Shown here in pieces: positions 1-11,196 of a stretch of DNA of 46,620 nt (its first letter is position 1; each line of letters starts with the position of its first letter). The stretch is taken from assembly GCA_003696105.1 (NCBI GenBank), contig RFGE01000326.1, positions 1-46,620 on the forward strand. Direction: 5' to 3'. This DNA comes from Deltaproteobacteria bacterium (GTDB lineage Bacteria; Myxococcota_A; Polyangia; Haliangiales; J016). The translations under genes and the position numbers were made by a program. Below the pieces are notes generated by a model. That model saw only the letters and a program-made list of their open reading frames with translations, searched no databases and was not told the origin of the DNA.

Positions 1-1413
1 CCCTTTTACCGCGGCAATTTGGTGCACCTGGGCCGGATGCTGCACGCGATGGGCGACATCGCGGTGCCCGGCCACGTGAGCGGACGGCTGCTGCACCCGG
101 AGCATCTGGTCGTGGAGGGCACGGCCCACGCCGCCATGCAGCAGTTTTACACCTACGCCGACGGCGACGAGACGACGTCCGCGACCGGCGCGGTGCAGGC
201 GCGCTACACGACGGTGGGCGACACGTCGTACGAACTCGAGGGGCTGATCGACGTCGAGGCGGCGCAGACCTTGATCGCAGAGCAGGTGACAGACTCCGAG
301 TTCGCGAGCCGGTCGATCGAGGACATCGCGGAGGACGCGGCGAAGCGGGCCAGCACTGTAGCTCAGAATTATCGGAGGGCCGGCGCCTTCGACTCCAACA
401 GCACCGAGTCGGGCATCGTGTCGCCGGCGATCCGCCGCGAGTTCCTGACCTACGCGTTCGCCAACAACGTCGTCGCGCTCACCCGCGCGGTGCAGATGTT
501 CTACCAGGAGAAGTCGTCGCGGCCGTGGAGCGAGATGGTCGCCGAGGTCACGTGGACCGAGCGCGACGCCGAGCTCGCCGAGCAGCCGTCGATCGACCCG
601 GACATGCCGCCGACCCGGCTCTGGTTTTCTCCCAACCTCACCGGGCCCTACGGCTACAACCTCAACGTCGACGCGTTCTACGAGGAGCGCCAGTGGATCG
701 ACCGGTGCTTCGTCGACCCGTCGAAGTCGTCGCCGGTGGGGCCGGCGCTGCCCAACTTCGTGCCGACCGACCAACTCGCGGTCGACCTGGTGCTCGCCGG
801 CGCTCTGCCCGAGGAGGGCGGTGACAAGGCGCCGATCGGCGGCGACAGCAACCTGATCCACGTCACCGGCGCGTACTCGGCCGGCAAGATGCACGTCGAG
901 TACTACCGCGGCAGCCTGAAGGACTCGGCCGGCGCGGTCGTGCGCCTGCCGGCCGGCGCGATCGCCGAGGGCGTGGCCGTGTGGTGCTCGGGCCCCGACG
1001 TGTGGAACACCGAGCGCCTCGACGAAGAGGGCAAGGCGGCCCCGGCGCTGCCCTGCGGGATCGCGGAGATCCGCCCGGTGAACGCGCGGGAGTGCACGCC
1101 GCGCGAGTCGATCCAGTTCCTCGGCGACGACCCGGTGCTGGTGGACGACGGCGGCACCGGCCATCAGCCGCCGCCGATCGGCGGCGTCGGCGTGGTGCCG
1201 ATCCGAGACGTCGCGGTGTCGCTCGGCGCGCGGCCGGAGGCGGTGAACACGGCGCTCGCGCCGGTGTCCGGCGGGAAGGCGACGCTGGTCTACCCGGCGG
1301 CGACCGGGCGCGCGGCGATCGTGTGGAAGCGCAGCGGCGAGACCAACGTGGTGTCGATCGGCGACGACGGCGGCGTGTCGGTCATGCGCACGCGCAAGTT
1401 CGCGCCGCGCTGA
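1..1413 (+). CDS. Zinc-dependent phospholipase C / P1-nuclease-like protein, 5'-truncated
   Basis: The frame is open to the left window edge, so the start lies outside; the internal TTG at 19 is only the first possible start inside the window. The visible 470 residues end at TGA 1411-1413. Near the left edge is a helix with the spacing HLGRMLHAMGD followed by PGH, which resembles the HxxxxxHxxGD...PxH metal-ligand helix of the phospholipase C / S1-P1 zinc fold (family knowledge; only part of the ligand set is visible). The rest is rich in Asp, Glu and Pro with scattered Cys (for example CFVDP, WCSGPD, PCGI, ECTP), as in exported proteins. The last 90 residues look like a separate beta-rich domain. 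Enzyme class is inferred from one motif; substrate is unknown. A long stem-loop follows the stop. Confidence 0.55.
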   Translation, partial: PFYRGNLVHLGRMLHAMGDIAVPGHVSGRLLHPEHLVVEGTAHAAMQQFYTYADGDETTSATGAVQARYTTVGDTSYELEGLIDVEAAQTLIAEQVTDSEFASRSIEDIAEDAAKRASTVAQNYRRAGAFDSNSTESGIVSPAIRREFLTYAFANNVVALTRAVQMFYQEKSSRPWSEMVAEVTWTERDAELAEQPSIDPDMPPTRLWFSPNLTGPYGYNLNVDAFYEERQWIDRCFVDPSKSSPVGPALPNFVPTDQLAVDLVLAGALPEEGGDKAPIGGDSNLIHVTGAYSAGKMHVEYYRGSLKDSAGAVVRLPAGAIAEGVAVWCSGPDVWNTERLDEEGKAAPALPCGIAEIRPVNARECTPRESIQFLGDDPVLVDDGGTGHQPPPIGGVGVVPIRDVAVSLGARPEAVNTALAPVSGGKATLVYPAATGRAAIVWKRSGETNVVSIGDDGGVSVMRTRKFAPR

Positions 1414-1724
1414 GCGCGGGCGGCCGGCGGCGGACCGCCCGGTCGGGCCTCGAGGCTCGGCCGGGCGCCCGCCGCGCGGGCCGGCCTCGCGCACCGGGGT
1501 CGCGCGCCCCGCCCACCCGCCGGCGGACGCCGGCGGTTCGCGCGTCCGGAGGATGACGCCGCGGCGAGATCCGGCGCGTGGGCCGGCGCGGCGCGGGCGG
1601 CCGGCGACGGGGTTCGCGGGCCGGCCGAGGCGGCGAACCCCTCGGCCGAGGACGGCGCCGCGGGCACGGCATCGCCGCGGCAGCGGGCGCGCGAGCCGTC
1701 CGCCGCGCCGGGGATCGGGCTACG
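1414..1724. other. Intergenic region, no gene seen
   Basis: This 311-base gap separates the phospholipase-like gene from the epimerase gene. Besides the stem-loop at 1436-1467 I see only GC-rich sequence. Reading frames crossing it have arginine/proline/alanine-heavy composition typical of shadow frames, and no convincing promoter stands out. A GGG-rich stretch at 1710-1719 can serve as ribosome binding site for the start at 1725. Confidence 0.6.
1436..1467 (+). terminator. Stem-loop 23 nt after the first gene
   Basis: The 32 bases form a nearly complete palindrome centred on CCTCGAGG. Up to 14-16 pairs can form, including two G-U pairs. No T-run follows, so it is either a GC-type intrinsic terminator, an mRNA 3' end protector, or a protein-binding palindrome. 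Confidence 0.4.
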
Positions 1725-2717
1725 ATGGCCGCCATGCGGGTGCTCGTGACGGGCGCGACCGGGTTCATCGGGCGTCGGCTGGTCGGCCGGCTGCGCGACG
1801 AGGGCGTGGACGTCCGCGCCCTCGCGCTGCCGGATGAGCCGGCCGGCGGGCTCGGTCCGGTCGAGGTCGTACGCGGCGACGTGGTGGATGCCGGCAGCGT
1901 GCGCGCCGCGGTCCGCGGCGTCGGCTGCGTGTACCATCTCGCGGCCGTCGTGACGGACTGGGGAGACGAGGATGTGTTTCGGCGCGTCAACGTCGACGGC
2001 ACGCGCAACGTGATCGACGCGGCCGCCGACGCGGGGTGCGGCCGGGTCGTCGTCGCGTCGAGCATCGTGTGTTACGGCACCGGCCTGCTCGGCGACGTGT
2101 GCGACGAGGTCGCGACGCCGCGGGAGTACGGCATCGGCCCGTACAGCCGCACCAAGCGGGAGGCCGAAGAAGTGGCGCTCGACGCCCACGCGTTCGGCCG
2201 CGTGCCGGTCGCGGTGGTGCGCCCCGGCAACGTGTGGGGGCCGGGGTCGCGGCTGTGGGTCGGCGAGATCGTCTCGGCGCTGCGCCGCGGGCTCGCGCCG
2301 TTGATCGACGGCGGCGCCGGCGATGCGGCGCTGGCCTACGTGGACAACGTGGTGGACGTGCTCGTCCGCGCCGGCCGGGCGGACGACGCGCCCGGGCGCA
2401 TCTACAATGCGGCCGACGGCGAGGGGATCACCTGGCGCCAGTATCTGGACGACCTCGCGCGCGCCGCCGGCGTGCCGCCGCCGCGCCGGTCGATCCCGGC
2501 GGCGGCGGCGACGGTGGCCGCGTCCGCGCTCGAGCGGCTGTGGCGGGTGCGCCGGCGCGCCGATCGGCCGCTGCTCACGCGCGAGGCGGCGCTGCTGCTG
2601 CGGTCGCGCGCCCGCGTGGCGATTGACCGCGCGCGGCGCGACCTGGGGTACGAACCGTTGGTACGCTACCGCGACGGGATGGCGCGCGTCGCGCGCGCCC
2701 TGCAGGACAATCAATGA
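1725..2717 (+). CDS. NAD-dependent epimerase/dehydratase (extended SDR)
   Basis: A 330-residue extended short-chain dehydrogenase/reductase. The N-terminus carries the Rossmann dinucleotide motif TGATGFIG and further on the family's active-site YSRTK (YxxxK). HLAAVV and the SSIVCYG strand also fit sugar-nucleotide epimerases and 3-beta-hydroxysteroid-dehydrogenase-like enzymes. The C-terminal third, which sets the substrate, is Ala/Arg-rich and not diagnostic. I chose ATG 1725 because GGG at 1717-1719 is well placed; ATG 1734 would start exactly at MRVLVTG and is equally possible. The stop overlaps the next start as ATGA (2714-2717), so the lipoprotein gene is probably translationally coupled. 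Cytoplasmic; exact reaction not assignable. Confidence 0.85.
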   Translation: MAAMRVLVTGATGFIGRRLVGRLRDEGVDVRALALPDEPAGGLGPVEVVRGDVVDAGSVRAAVRGVGCVYHLAAVVTDWGDEDVFRRVNVDGTRNVIDAAADAGCGRVVVASSIVCYGTGLLGDVCDEVATPREYGIGPYSRTKREAEEVALDAHAFGRVPVAVVRPGNVWGPGSRLWVGEIVSALRRGLAPLIDGGAGDAALAYVDNVVDVLVRAGRADDAPGRIYNAADGEGITWRQYLDDLARAAGVPPPRRSIPAAAATVAASALERLWRVRRRADRPLLTREAALLLRSRARVAIDRARRDLGYEPLVRYRDGMARVARALQDNQ

Positions 2718-3652
2718 GGATGCAACGGATTTTGTCGGTGTCTTGGCTGGCCGTCGCGGCGGCCGCGTGCGACCCCGCCGCCACGGCGACGGGACAAGGC
2801 GGGCCGCTCGACGAGCAGCAGCGGTCGCAGCTCGGCGAGACGTGCGACACGTCGCTTCACTGCGCGCCGGGGCTGCGATGTCTCGACGGCGTGTGCCGCG
2901 CGGCGCAGTCGTCGGTGCTCGGCGAGTTCTACGCGGCGGTGGGGGCGGTCGCGCTCGGCCGCGGCGACACGGCGGCGGCGATCGACGCCTATACCCAGGC
3001 GGTCAACCAGTACGAGGCGGATCGCGTCGACCCGCCCGCGGACCTGCTGTGCGCGTTCGGCGGCGCGCTGGTGCGCGATCGCGACGATCGCACCCACGCC
3101 GAGATGGCCGCGCGCGTGCTGCACAAGTGCGTGTTGGGGGCGCCGCCGGGCTCGGCGCTGCGCGCGACCGCGATGCGCCACCTGGCGCGGCTGGTCGACG
3201 CGGGTCTCGATCCGTTGCTGCTCGCCCGGGCCGAGCCGGCCGACGTCTACTTGACGAAACAGCCCGCGCTGCCGCCGGTCGACGCGGTGAAGGTGACCGC
3301 CGCGCCGCAGGGGCGAGCGCCGCGGTCGCGCACGTTCACCGGGTGGATGAATCTGCTGGCGTCGCCAAAGGTCAAGGCGGCGCTCGCGCCGTGCTGGGAG
3401 GCGCACGCCAAGGCGACGCGGCAGACGGAACTCAAGGTTCGCCTCGGCCTGCACTACCACTTCCGGCTCGACGAGTACGACGACTTCGATCGGTCGTTGC
3501 TCGACATCGTCGACGCGACGCCGGTCGGCGGCGCGACGCCGGACGCGGCGGCGTGCGTCCGCGACGCGCTGGCGCCGGTCGCCGACGAGTTCGCCCGCAC
3601 GGGCCCCGAGGCGACCTGGCGCGCCGTCGTCGACCTGACGATCGGCGCGTGA
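2714..3652 (+). CDS. Putative Cys-rich lipoprotein with AgmX-like C-terminus
   Basis: 312 residues. The N-terminus has two Arg, a hydrophobic stretch and AAAAC at Cys19, a weak lipobox because position -3 is Ala rather than Leu/Val. Next comes a compact cysteine motif of the form CDTSLHC...GLRC..GVC, a four-Cys module common in secreted proteins of myxobacteria. The middle has one or two TPR-like helical pairs (the segment with AAIDAYTQAVNQYE). The last ~90 residues contain CWEAHAK...LKVRLGLHYHF...ACV, reminiscent of the C-terminal domain of AgmX/PglI-type proteins. Probably anchored in the envelope; function unknown. Its start overlaps the epimerase stop by 4 nt. Confidence 0.7.
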   Translation: MRMQRILSVSWLAVAAAACDPAATATGQGGPLDEQQRSQLGETCDTSLHCAPGLRCLDGVCRAAQSSVLGEFYAAVGAVALGRGDTAAAIDAYTQAVNQYEADRVDPPADLLCAFGGALVRDRDDRTHAEMAARVLHKCVLGAPPGSALRATAMRHLARLVDAGLDPLLLARAEPADVYLTKQPALPPVDAVKVTAAPQGRAPRSRTFTGWMNLLASPKVKAALAPCWEAHAKATRQTELKVRLGLHYHFRLDEYDDFDRSLLDIVDATPVGGATPDAAACVRDALAPVADEFARTGPEATWRAVVDLTIGA

Positions 3653-3674
3653 CGCGGCGAGGCCGCCCGCCGCG
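3653..3674. terminator. Hairpin between convergent genes
   Basis: Directly after the lipoprotein stop, CGCGGC (3653-3658) pairs with GCCGCG (3669-3674) around a 10-base loop. It sits in the 26-bp gap between the lipoprotein gene and the convergent PilZ gene, so it could act on both strands. No T-run; tentative. Confidence 0.35.
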
Positions 3675-3678
3675 GAGG

Positions 3679-4065
3679 TCAGCGCTCGGCCGCCGCGCGC
3701 GCCTGCGCGATCGCGCGGTTGGTGAGCGGCACGATCCAGTCCGCGTAGGCGCGCTTGTCGTCGGCCGGGAGCTGGCCCAACCGCAGCCGCAGGCCGACCT
3801 TGTCCGCCGCGGCCCACACGACGCGCGCGGGGATGTCCAGCGGCGTGCCGTCGGCCGAGAACCGCAGCGTCACGATCGTCCCCGGGATGAGGCGGGCGCC
3901 GTCGGCCGGGCTCACGACGAGCTCGGCCCCCTGGCACGAGATGTCCTTGAACCGCGCCTCGACGGTCACCGTGCCGGCGCCGGGGTTGGCGTGGCTTCGC
4001 GGGACCTCGAGCTGCCCGGGTTCGGTGAAGGGAATGCGCGGGTAGCGTCGCTGTTCGACTCCCAT
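3679..4065 (-). CDS. PilZ-domain c-di-GMP-binding protein
   Basis: A 128-residue protein that is little more than one PilZ domain. Both c-di-GMP motifs are intact: RRYPR (RxxxR, residues 6-10) and DISCQG (D/NxSxxG). A later GLRLRL strand fits the domain's beta barrel. ATG 4065 is preferred over longer readings because AGGAGG lies 6-8 nt upstream on this strand and the domain begins immediately. Likely a soluble effector in motility, exopolysaccharide or development (family role; target not shown). It is divergent from rlmN and convergent with the lipoprotein gene, so it is probably monocistronic. Confidence 0.88.
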   Translation of the reverse strand: MGVEQRRYPRIPFTEPGQLEVPRSHANPGAGTVTVEARFKDISCQGAELVVSPADGARLIPGTIVTLRFSADGTPLDIPARVVWAAADKVGLRLRLGQLPADDKRAYADWIVPLTNRAIAQARAAAER

Positions 4066-4142
4066 ACCGACCTCCTGGCGACACGATAGCAGCCGCGGCC
4101 GCCGGGGGTACGAAAATCGGCGCTTGTCGGGCCGCGGCCGGC

Positions 4143-5225
<1,083 letters not shown>

Positions 5226-5232
5226 CGGAGGC

Positions 5233-6663
5233 TCACGGGACGTCGTCGGGGTCGACGGGCTCGTCGGCCGGCGCGGCGCGCAGCACGTTGCCGAAGTACG
5301 CGAACGCCGCGAGCCCCAGGCCGAACAGCAGGGCCGGGCTGGCGTGGCCCCAGTCGCGCGCGGCGAGCCGCAGGCCGCCGTAGGCGAGCAGCGCCGCCGC
5401 GGCGAGGCCCGCGAACCCGCGGGCGAGAGCGCCGATGGACGGGCGGTCGGTCTTCGGGGGCGCCGCGGCGACCGCGTGCGGCAACCGGCGCCACAGCAGC
5501 AACGCCGGGGCGGCGAGCGCGATCGTGGTGGAAAAGAACCCGACCCAGCCGACCAGGTCGATCACGTAGCCGGAGGTCGCGTTCAGCACTCGGCCGAGGA
5601 CCGACGACGCGCTCGACAGCAGCGCATATTGGGTCGCGCTGTAGCGACGGTTGCAGATCGACATGAGGTAGGCGACGAACGCCGCCGTGCCGAGCGCGTT
5701 GCAGAAGTTGTCGACGGCGACGGCGGCGATCAGCCCCGCGTGGCTGCGGCCGGTGACCGCGAGCAGCGCGTAGCCCGCGTTGGTGAGGGCCTGCGCGGCG
5801 CCGAAGTACAGCAGGCCGCGGCGCGTGCCGACGCGGTCGATCACGGCGCCGCCGGCGGCGACGCCCACGATCGTGGCGCCGGAGCCGACCAGCTTCTGGA
5901 TCCAGGCGATGTCGGCGAGCGAAAACCCCTGCTCGCGCAGCAAGAACGGGACGACCATCTGGCCGGCCACCGCGTCGCCGAGCTTGTAGAGCATGACGAA
6001 CGCGAGCGCGACGACGGCGCCGCGGCGGGAAAAGAAGTCGGCCAGCGGATCGACGATGGCGGCGCGCAGCGATGCCGGGGGGCGGATCGCCGGCGGGGCA
6101 GGGGCCGCGAGCGACGCCGCGACGCCGACGGTCATCAGCGCCGCGAGGATCCAGTAGACGTTGCGCCAGCCGATGGTGCTGGCCATCAACAGGGCAGCGA
6201 ACCCGGACGCGAGCATGCCGATGCGGTAGCCGCCGACGTACGCGCCGGTGCCGCGGCCGCGCTCGTCGTCGGGGAGCACCTCGGTGCGGTACGCATCGAC
6301 CACGACGTCCTGGCTGGCGGACAGGAACGCGACGGCGAACGCGAGCAGGGCGACCACGCCGGTCGACGCGGCCACGTCCATCGCGCCGAGCGCCGCGATC
6401 GCGATCGCGAGCAGCGCCTGCGTGACGATCATCCAGCCGCGCCGGCGGCCGAGCAGCGGCGGCGCCCACCGGTCCATCGCCGGAGCCCACAGCCACTTGA
6501 AGTTGTACGGCAGGCTCACGAGCGCGAACGCGCCGATCGTCTTGTAGCTGAGCCCCTCTTGCGTGAGCCAGGCCGCCAGCGTGCTGCCGGTGAGATACAG
6601 CGGCAGACCGGACGAAAACCCGAGCGGCGCCTGGATGCCGATGCGGCGCGCGCGCGAGGTCAT
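5233..6663 (-). CDS. AmpG-like MFS permease
   Basis: 476 residues with about 12 hydrophobic segments. Sequence order matches the AmpG/muropeptide branch of the major facilitator superfamily: a GFSSGLPLYLTGSTL opening, LPYNFKWLWAPAMDRW, then a SASQDVVVDAYR loop. AmpG carries anhydro-muropeptides into the cytoplasm for cell-wall recycling; related permeases carry other substrates, so the substrate is inferred. The last two helices extend beyond the 12-helix core. ATG 6663 overlaps the preceding gene's stop as ATGA (6660-6663), so this is the last gene of the long minus-strand run. No ampC/ampD-type gene is nearby. Confidence 0.82.
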   Translation of the reverse strand: MTSRARRIGIQAPLGFSSGLPLYLTGSTLAAWLTQEGLSYKTIGAFALVSLPYNFKWLWAPAMDRWAPPLLGRRRGWMIVTQALLAIAIAALGAMDVAASTGVVALLAFAVAFLSASQDVVVDAYRTEVLPDDERGRGTGAYVGGYRIGMLASGFAALLMASTIGWRNVYWILAALMTVGVAASLAAPAPPAIRPPASLRAAIVDPLADFFSRRGAVVALAFVMLYKLGDAVAGQMVVPFLLREQGFSLADIAWIQKLVGSGATIVGVAAGGAVIDRVGTRRGLLYFGAAQALTNAGYALLAVTGRSHAGLIAAVAVDNFCNALGTAAFVAYLMSICNRRYSATQYALLSSASSVLGRVLNATSGYVIDLVGWVGFFSTTIALAAPALLLWRRLPHAVAAAPPKTDRPSIGALARGFAGLAAAALLAYGGLRLAARDWGHASPALLFGLGLAAFAYFGNVLRAAPADEPVDPDDVP

Positions 6664-7892
6664 GACGACTTGCGCGCGCGGATGATGCGCGCGAATGCGT
6701 CGCCGGCGGCCGCGCACACGTCCGCGAGACGGTGGCCGGCGGGCAGCGGGCCGCCGTCGGCCGCGTGGGCGTACACCAGGTTGACGACGCGCGTGCCGAT
6801 GACCACGGGGACGACGATGACCTCGGCCGGGGGCGGACAGCGAAGCAGCTTCCACAGCCGCCGCTGCACGTCGTCGCCGTCGGCGGGCGGCCGGCCGGCG
6901 AACGGAGCGCGCGCCGCGTACGCGCGCTGAAATGCGGACGGCGCAGACAGCGGGATCGCGATCGATTCGATCAGGTCGGCATCGACCTCGGGGAAGCTGC
7001 CCAGCCAGCCGAGCGCCGCGTCCTGTTTGCAGATGAGGACCGCACCGCAGCCGAACGTCATGCGCAGATAGCCGACGATCGCGGCGCCGACCGCGTCGCG
7101 GTCGTCGGCGGTCGCGAGGACGGCGAGCGCGTCGTCGGCCGACAGCAGCGATGGCGCGGCGCGCGGTGGCGCGATCGCGGCGGCGGGCGGTGCCGGCGGC
7201 GGCAGGTCGACGGGCAGATCGTCCCAGCCGGCGTCGACGGTGGACAGGCGGCCGGATGCGGGCGCAGGGCCCGGGCTGGCGTCGCCCGGCGGGGTGGGGG
7301 GCGGCGCGGCGAGGACCGGCTCGAGCGGAGGCAGGCGCGGCGCGGCCGCGGGCGTCGCCGGCGGCGCGGCCGGCCGTGCGGCGGTTCGGCCTCCGGCGTC
7401 CGCGGGGTCGAGCGCCGCGTCGAGCGCCGCGACCTGGGGCGATCGCAGGAACCGCCGCGGCGGGATGCCGTACAGGCGGTCGAGGTACTGGATGATGTAG
7501 TACTCGGGGGCGACCGACGGCCGCACGGGCATCCCGGCCGCGAAGCCGACCTCGTCGACCGCCGCGATGTCGTCGGGGTCGAGGAAGGCGACGACCAGCT
7601 CGCGCCCGTACCGGGTGGCGATGCCGATGGGAATGGCGCTGTGGCGCTCGGCGATGTGGCGCGGCACCAGGCGGAGCAGCGACCGGTCCACCGCGTCGAG
7701 GTGCTTGCGCCGGGCGGCCGGGACGCCCTTTTGCTGGGCGAGTGCGTTGGCCACCTGGTCGCCGGTGACGGCGCCCAGCTCGATCAGGTTGGTGCCGATC
7801 CGGCCGCCGAGCGCTGCCTGCGAGCGCAGCGCGCTGGCGATCGCGGCGTCGCTCGCGAGCCCGTCGGCGTGCAGTATCTCGCCGAGGCGCAC
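6660..7892 (-). CDS. MshEN (GspE N-terminal) domain protein with GAF-like C-terminus
   Basis: 410 residues, GTG start. Residues 1-60 carry two copies of the MshEN pattern RLGxxLxxxGxxxxxxxxxxLxxQ: RLGEILHADGL...ALRSQ and RIGTNLIELGAV...ALAQQ, which in MshE-type proteins bind c-di-GMP. The GspE N-terminal region continues to about residue 150 (YYIIQYLDRLYGI). A Pro/Ala-rich linker spans roughly 155-250. The C-terminal ~150 residues (CGAVLICKQDAALGWLG...IVVPVVIGTRVVNLVYAH) look like a GAF-type sensor fold. No secretion ATPase Walker motif is present, so this is not a PilB/GspE motor. It lies 20 nt downstream of pntB and overlaps the permease gene. A free-standing second-messenger effector is the best guess. 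Confidence 0.7.
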   Translation of the reverse strand: MRLGEILHADGLASDAAIASALRSQAALGGRIGTNLIELGAVTGDQVANALAQQKGVPAARRKHLDAVDRSLLRLVPRHIAERHSAIPIGIATRYGRELVVAFLDPDDIAAVDEVGFAAGMPVRPSVAPEYYIIQYLDRLYGIPPRRFLRSPQVAALDAALDPADAGGRTAARPAAPPATPAAAPRLPPLEPVLAAPPPTPPGDASPGPAPASGRLSTVDAGWDDLPVDLPPPAPPAAAIAPPRAAPSLLSADDALAVLATADDRDAVGAAIVGYLRMTFGCGAVLICKQDAALGWLGSFPEVDADLIESIAIPLSAPSAFQRAYAARAPFAGRPPADGDDVQRRLWKLLRCPPPAEVIVVPVVIGTRVVNLVYAHAADGGPLPAGHRLADVCAAAGDAFARIIRARKSS

Positions 7893-7912
7893 GAGCGCAC
7901 GATATCACGTCC

Positions 7913-9295
<1,383 letters not shown>

Positions 9296-9325
9296 GGTGG
9301 AACCCCCGCGCGAGCCGTGACGGCG

Positions 9326-9604
9326 TTACTTCTTGCGGAACATGCCGAGCATGCGGTGGGTGACCAGGAAGCCGCCGACCACGTTGATCGTCGCCATCGC
9401 CACCGCCGTGACGCCGAAGATCGTCGCCAGCGTGTCGTGTTGCTGGCCGGCCGACAGCACCGCGCCGACGAGCGTGATGCCCGAGATGGCGTTCGACCCC
9501 GACATCAGCGGCGTGTGCAGCGTCGGCGGGATCTTCGTGATGATCTCGAAGCCGACGAAGATCGCCAGCACGAATACGGTGAGGTAGACGATGAGCAGGT
9601 CCAT
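9326..9604 (-). CDS. pntAB: NAD(P)+ transhydrogenase, alpha subunit part 2 (membrane)
   Basis: 92 residues with three hydrophobic helices and the family block HTPLMSGSNAISGI. This is the membrane part of the alpha subunit as a separate polypeptide, the three-gene arrangement known from Rhodospirillum and many other bacteria, as opposed to the fused PntA of Escherichia coli. The ATG (9604-9602) directly abuts the TAA stop of pntAA (9607-9605) with no spacer, implying coupled translation and equal dosage. Confidence 0.94.
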   Translation of the reverse strand: MDLLIVYLTVFVLAIFVGFEIITKIPPTLHTPLMSGSNAISGITLVGAVLSAGQQHDTLATIFGVTAVAMATINVVGGFLVTHRMLGMFRKK

Positions 9605-10726
9605 TTAGCCCCCAAGCAGCGCCTTGATTCGCTCGTGGACGACCTGGCCGTCGCGGCACAGTAGGGTCCCGGCGGTGATCTCGTCGTTCGTATCCAGCAC
9701 GAGCTGGCCGTCTTTGATCAGGTGCGACAGCAACGTCTGAACGTTCTTCGCGTACATCTGGCTCGCGTGGTACGGCACGGTGGCCGGCAGGTTGAGCGGC
9801 CCGAGGATCGTCACGCCGTGCGCGACCACCCGCTCGCCGGCCTTCGTCAGCTCGCAGTTGCCGCCGCGCTCGGCGGCCAGGTCGACGATCACCGAGCCGG
9901 GTTCCATCGCCTTGACCATGTCCTCTGTCACCAGCACGGGCGACCGCTTGCCGGGGATCGCGGCGGTGGTGATCACGACGTCGTTGCGGGCGACCACCTG
10001 GCCCATCTGTTCGCGCTGGCGCCGGAGGAACTCCTCGCTCTGCTCTTTCGCGTAGCCGCCCTTGTCCTCGGCGTCGCCGGTGTCGAGGTCGAACTCGACG
10101 AACTTGGCGCCGACGGACACGACCTGGTCCTTGACCGCCGGCCGGACGTCGTAGCCTTCGGTCTTGGCGCCGAGCCGTTTGGCGGTCGCCAGCGCCTGCA
10201 GGCCCGCGACTCCGGCGCCGACGACGAACACCTTGGCCGGCGAGATCGTGCCGGCGGCGGTCATCATCATCGGGAACATCCGCGGCAACTCCGACGCGGC
10301 CAGCAGCACCGCCTTGTAGCCGGCGATGGTGGCCATCGACGACAGCGCGTCCATCGACTGGGCCCGCGTGATGCGCGGGATCGTCTCCATCGCCAGCGCC
10401 ACCAGCCCGGCTTGCGCCATCTGCTGGACGCGCTGCGGGTTGCCCAGCGGGTCCATGAAGCCGATCAGCGTGGCGCCGGAGCGCAGCGACGCCGCCAACT
10501 CGCCGGCGTTGACCGCGACGACGATGTCGGCGGCGAGGACCGCGTCGCGGTCGGCGATCTCCGCGCCCTTTTCGCGGTACGCCTCGTCGGTGTAGCCGGC
10601 GTCGGCGCCCGCGCCGGCCTCGACGCGCACCGTCAGCCCGGCCTTGGTCAGCGGCGGAATGACCGCGGGGACGAGCGCGACGCGGCGCTCGCCCGGGACG
10701 ACCTCCTTCGGGACGCCGACGATCAT
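9605..10726 (-). CDS. pntAA: NAD(P)+ transhydrogenase, alpha subunit part 1 (NAD-binding)
   Basis: 373 residues: the soluble domain I of transhydrogenase, related to alanine dehydrogenase. Opening [21 protein letters not shown]-binding [12 protein letters not shown] (GxGxxG) and the [16 protein letters not shown] block are all present. A charged linker around [12 protein letters not shown] is the expected mobile-loop region. ATG 10726 has GGAGG about 8 nt upstream, and the gene follows ndk by 15 nt. It lacks the membrane segment supplied by pntAB. Confidence 0.95.
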   Translation of the reverse strand: MIVGVPKEVVPGERRVALVPAVIPPLTKAGLTVRVEAGAGADAGYTDEAYREKGAEIADRDAVLAADIVVAVNAGELAASLRSGATLIGFMDPLGNPQRVQQMAQAGLVALAMETIPRITRAQSMDALSSMATIAGYKAVLLAASELPRMFPMMMTAAGTISPAKVFVVGAGVAGLQALATAKRLGAKTEGYDVRPAVKDQVVSVGAKFVEFDLDTGDAEDKGGYAKEQSEEFLRRQREQMGQVVARNDVVITTAAIPGKRSPVLVTEDMVKAMEPGSVIVDLAAERGGNCELTKAGERVVAHGVTILGPLNLPATVPYHASQMYAKNVQTLLSHLIKDGQLVLDTNDEITAGTLLCRDGQVVHERIKALLGG

Positions 10727-10741
10727 GGTGCGGACCTCCGG

Positions 10742-11179
10742 TTACGCGGGCCGCGCGGTCGAGGTGAGATCGGCCTGCGAGAAGAAGAACGCGATCTCGG
10801 TGCGCGCGGTGTCGGGGCCGTCGGAGCCGTGGACCGCGTTGCGCTCGATGTCCGTGCCGAACTCGGCGCGGATGGTGCCCGGCGCCGCCTCTTTCGAGTT
10901 CGTCGCCCCCATGATCTCGCGGTTGCGCGCGATCGCGTTTTCGCCTTCGAGCACCTGGACGACGACGGGGCCCTCGGTCATGAACTTGACCAGGTCGTTG
11001 AAGAACGGGCGCTCGGCGTGCACCGCGTAAAAGCCCCGCGCCTGCGCCTCGGTGAGCCGGATCATGCGCTGCGCCACGACGCGCAGGCCGCCGGCCTCGA
11101 GCTTCGCGATGATCGCGCCGATCGCGTTTTTCGCGACGGCGTCCGGTTTGATGATGCTCAACGTCCTCTCGATCGCCAT
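10742..11179 (-). CDS. ndk: Nucleoside diphosphate kinase
   Basis: 145 residues, standard length. It transfers gamma-phosphate between nucleoside triphosphates and diphosphates through a phospho-histidine. The active-site motif is NAVHGSDG with the catalytic His; the N-terminal [12 protein letters not shown] strand and the R-x-x-M-G-A-T-N segment are typical. AGGAG lies 8 nt before ATG 11179. It is 17 nt from sucD and 15 nt from pntAA. The sucCD-ndk neighbourhood makes functional sense because succinyl-CoA synthetase and Ndk exchange ATP/GTP. Confidence 0.97.
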   Translation of the reverse strand: MAIERTLSIIKPDAVAKNAIGAIIAKLEAGGLRVVAQRMIRLTEAQARGFYAVHAERPFFNDLVKFMTEGPVVVQVLEGENAIARNREIMGATNSKEAAPGTIRAEFGTDIERNAVHGSDGPDTARTEIAFFFSQADLTSTARPA

Positions 11180-11196
11180 GGTACGTCTCCTGTGGG

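Noticed and set aside
1290-2714. Long minus-strand open frame across the epimerase gene
   Set aside because: Arg/Ala/Pro/His-rich shadow composition; the plus-strand epimerase has clear Rossmann and YxxxK motifs.
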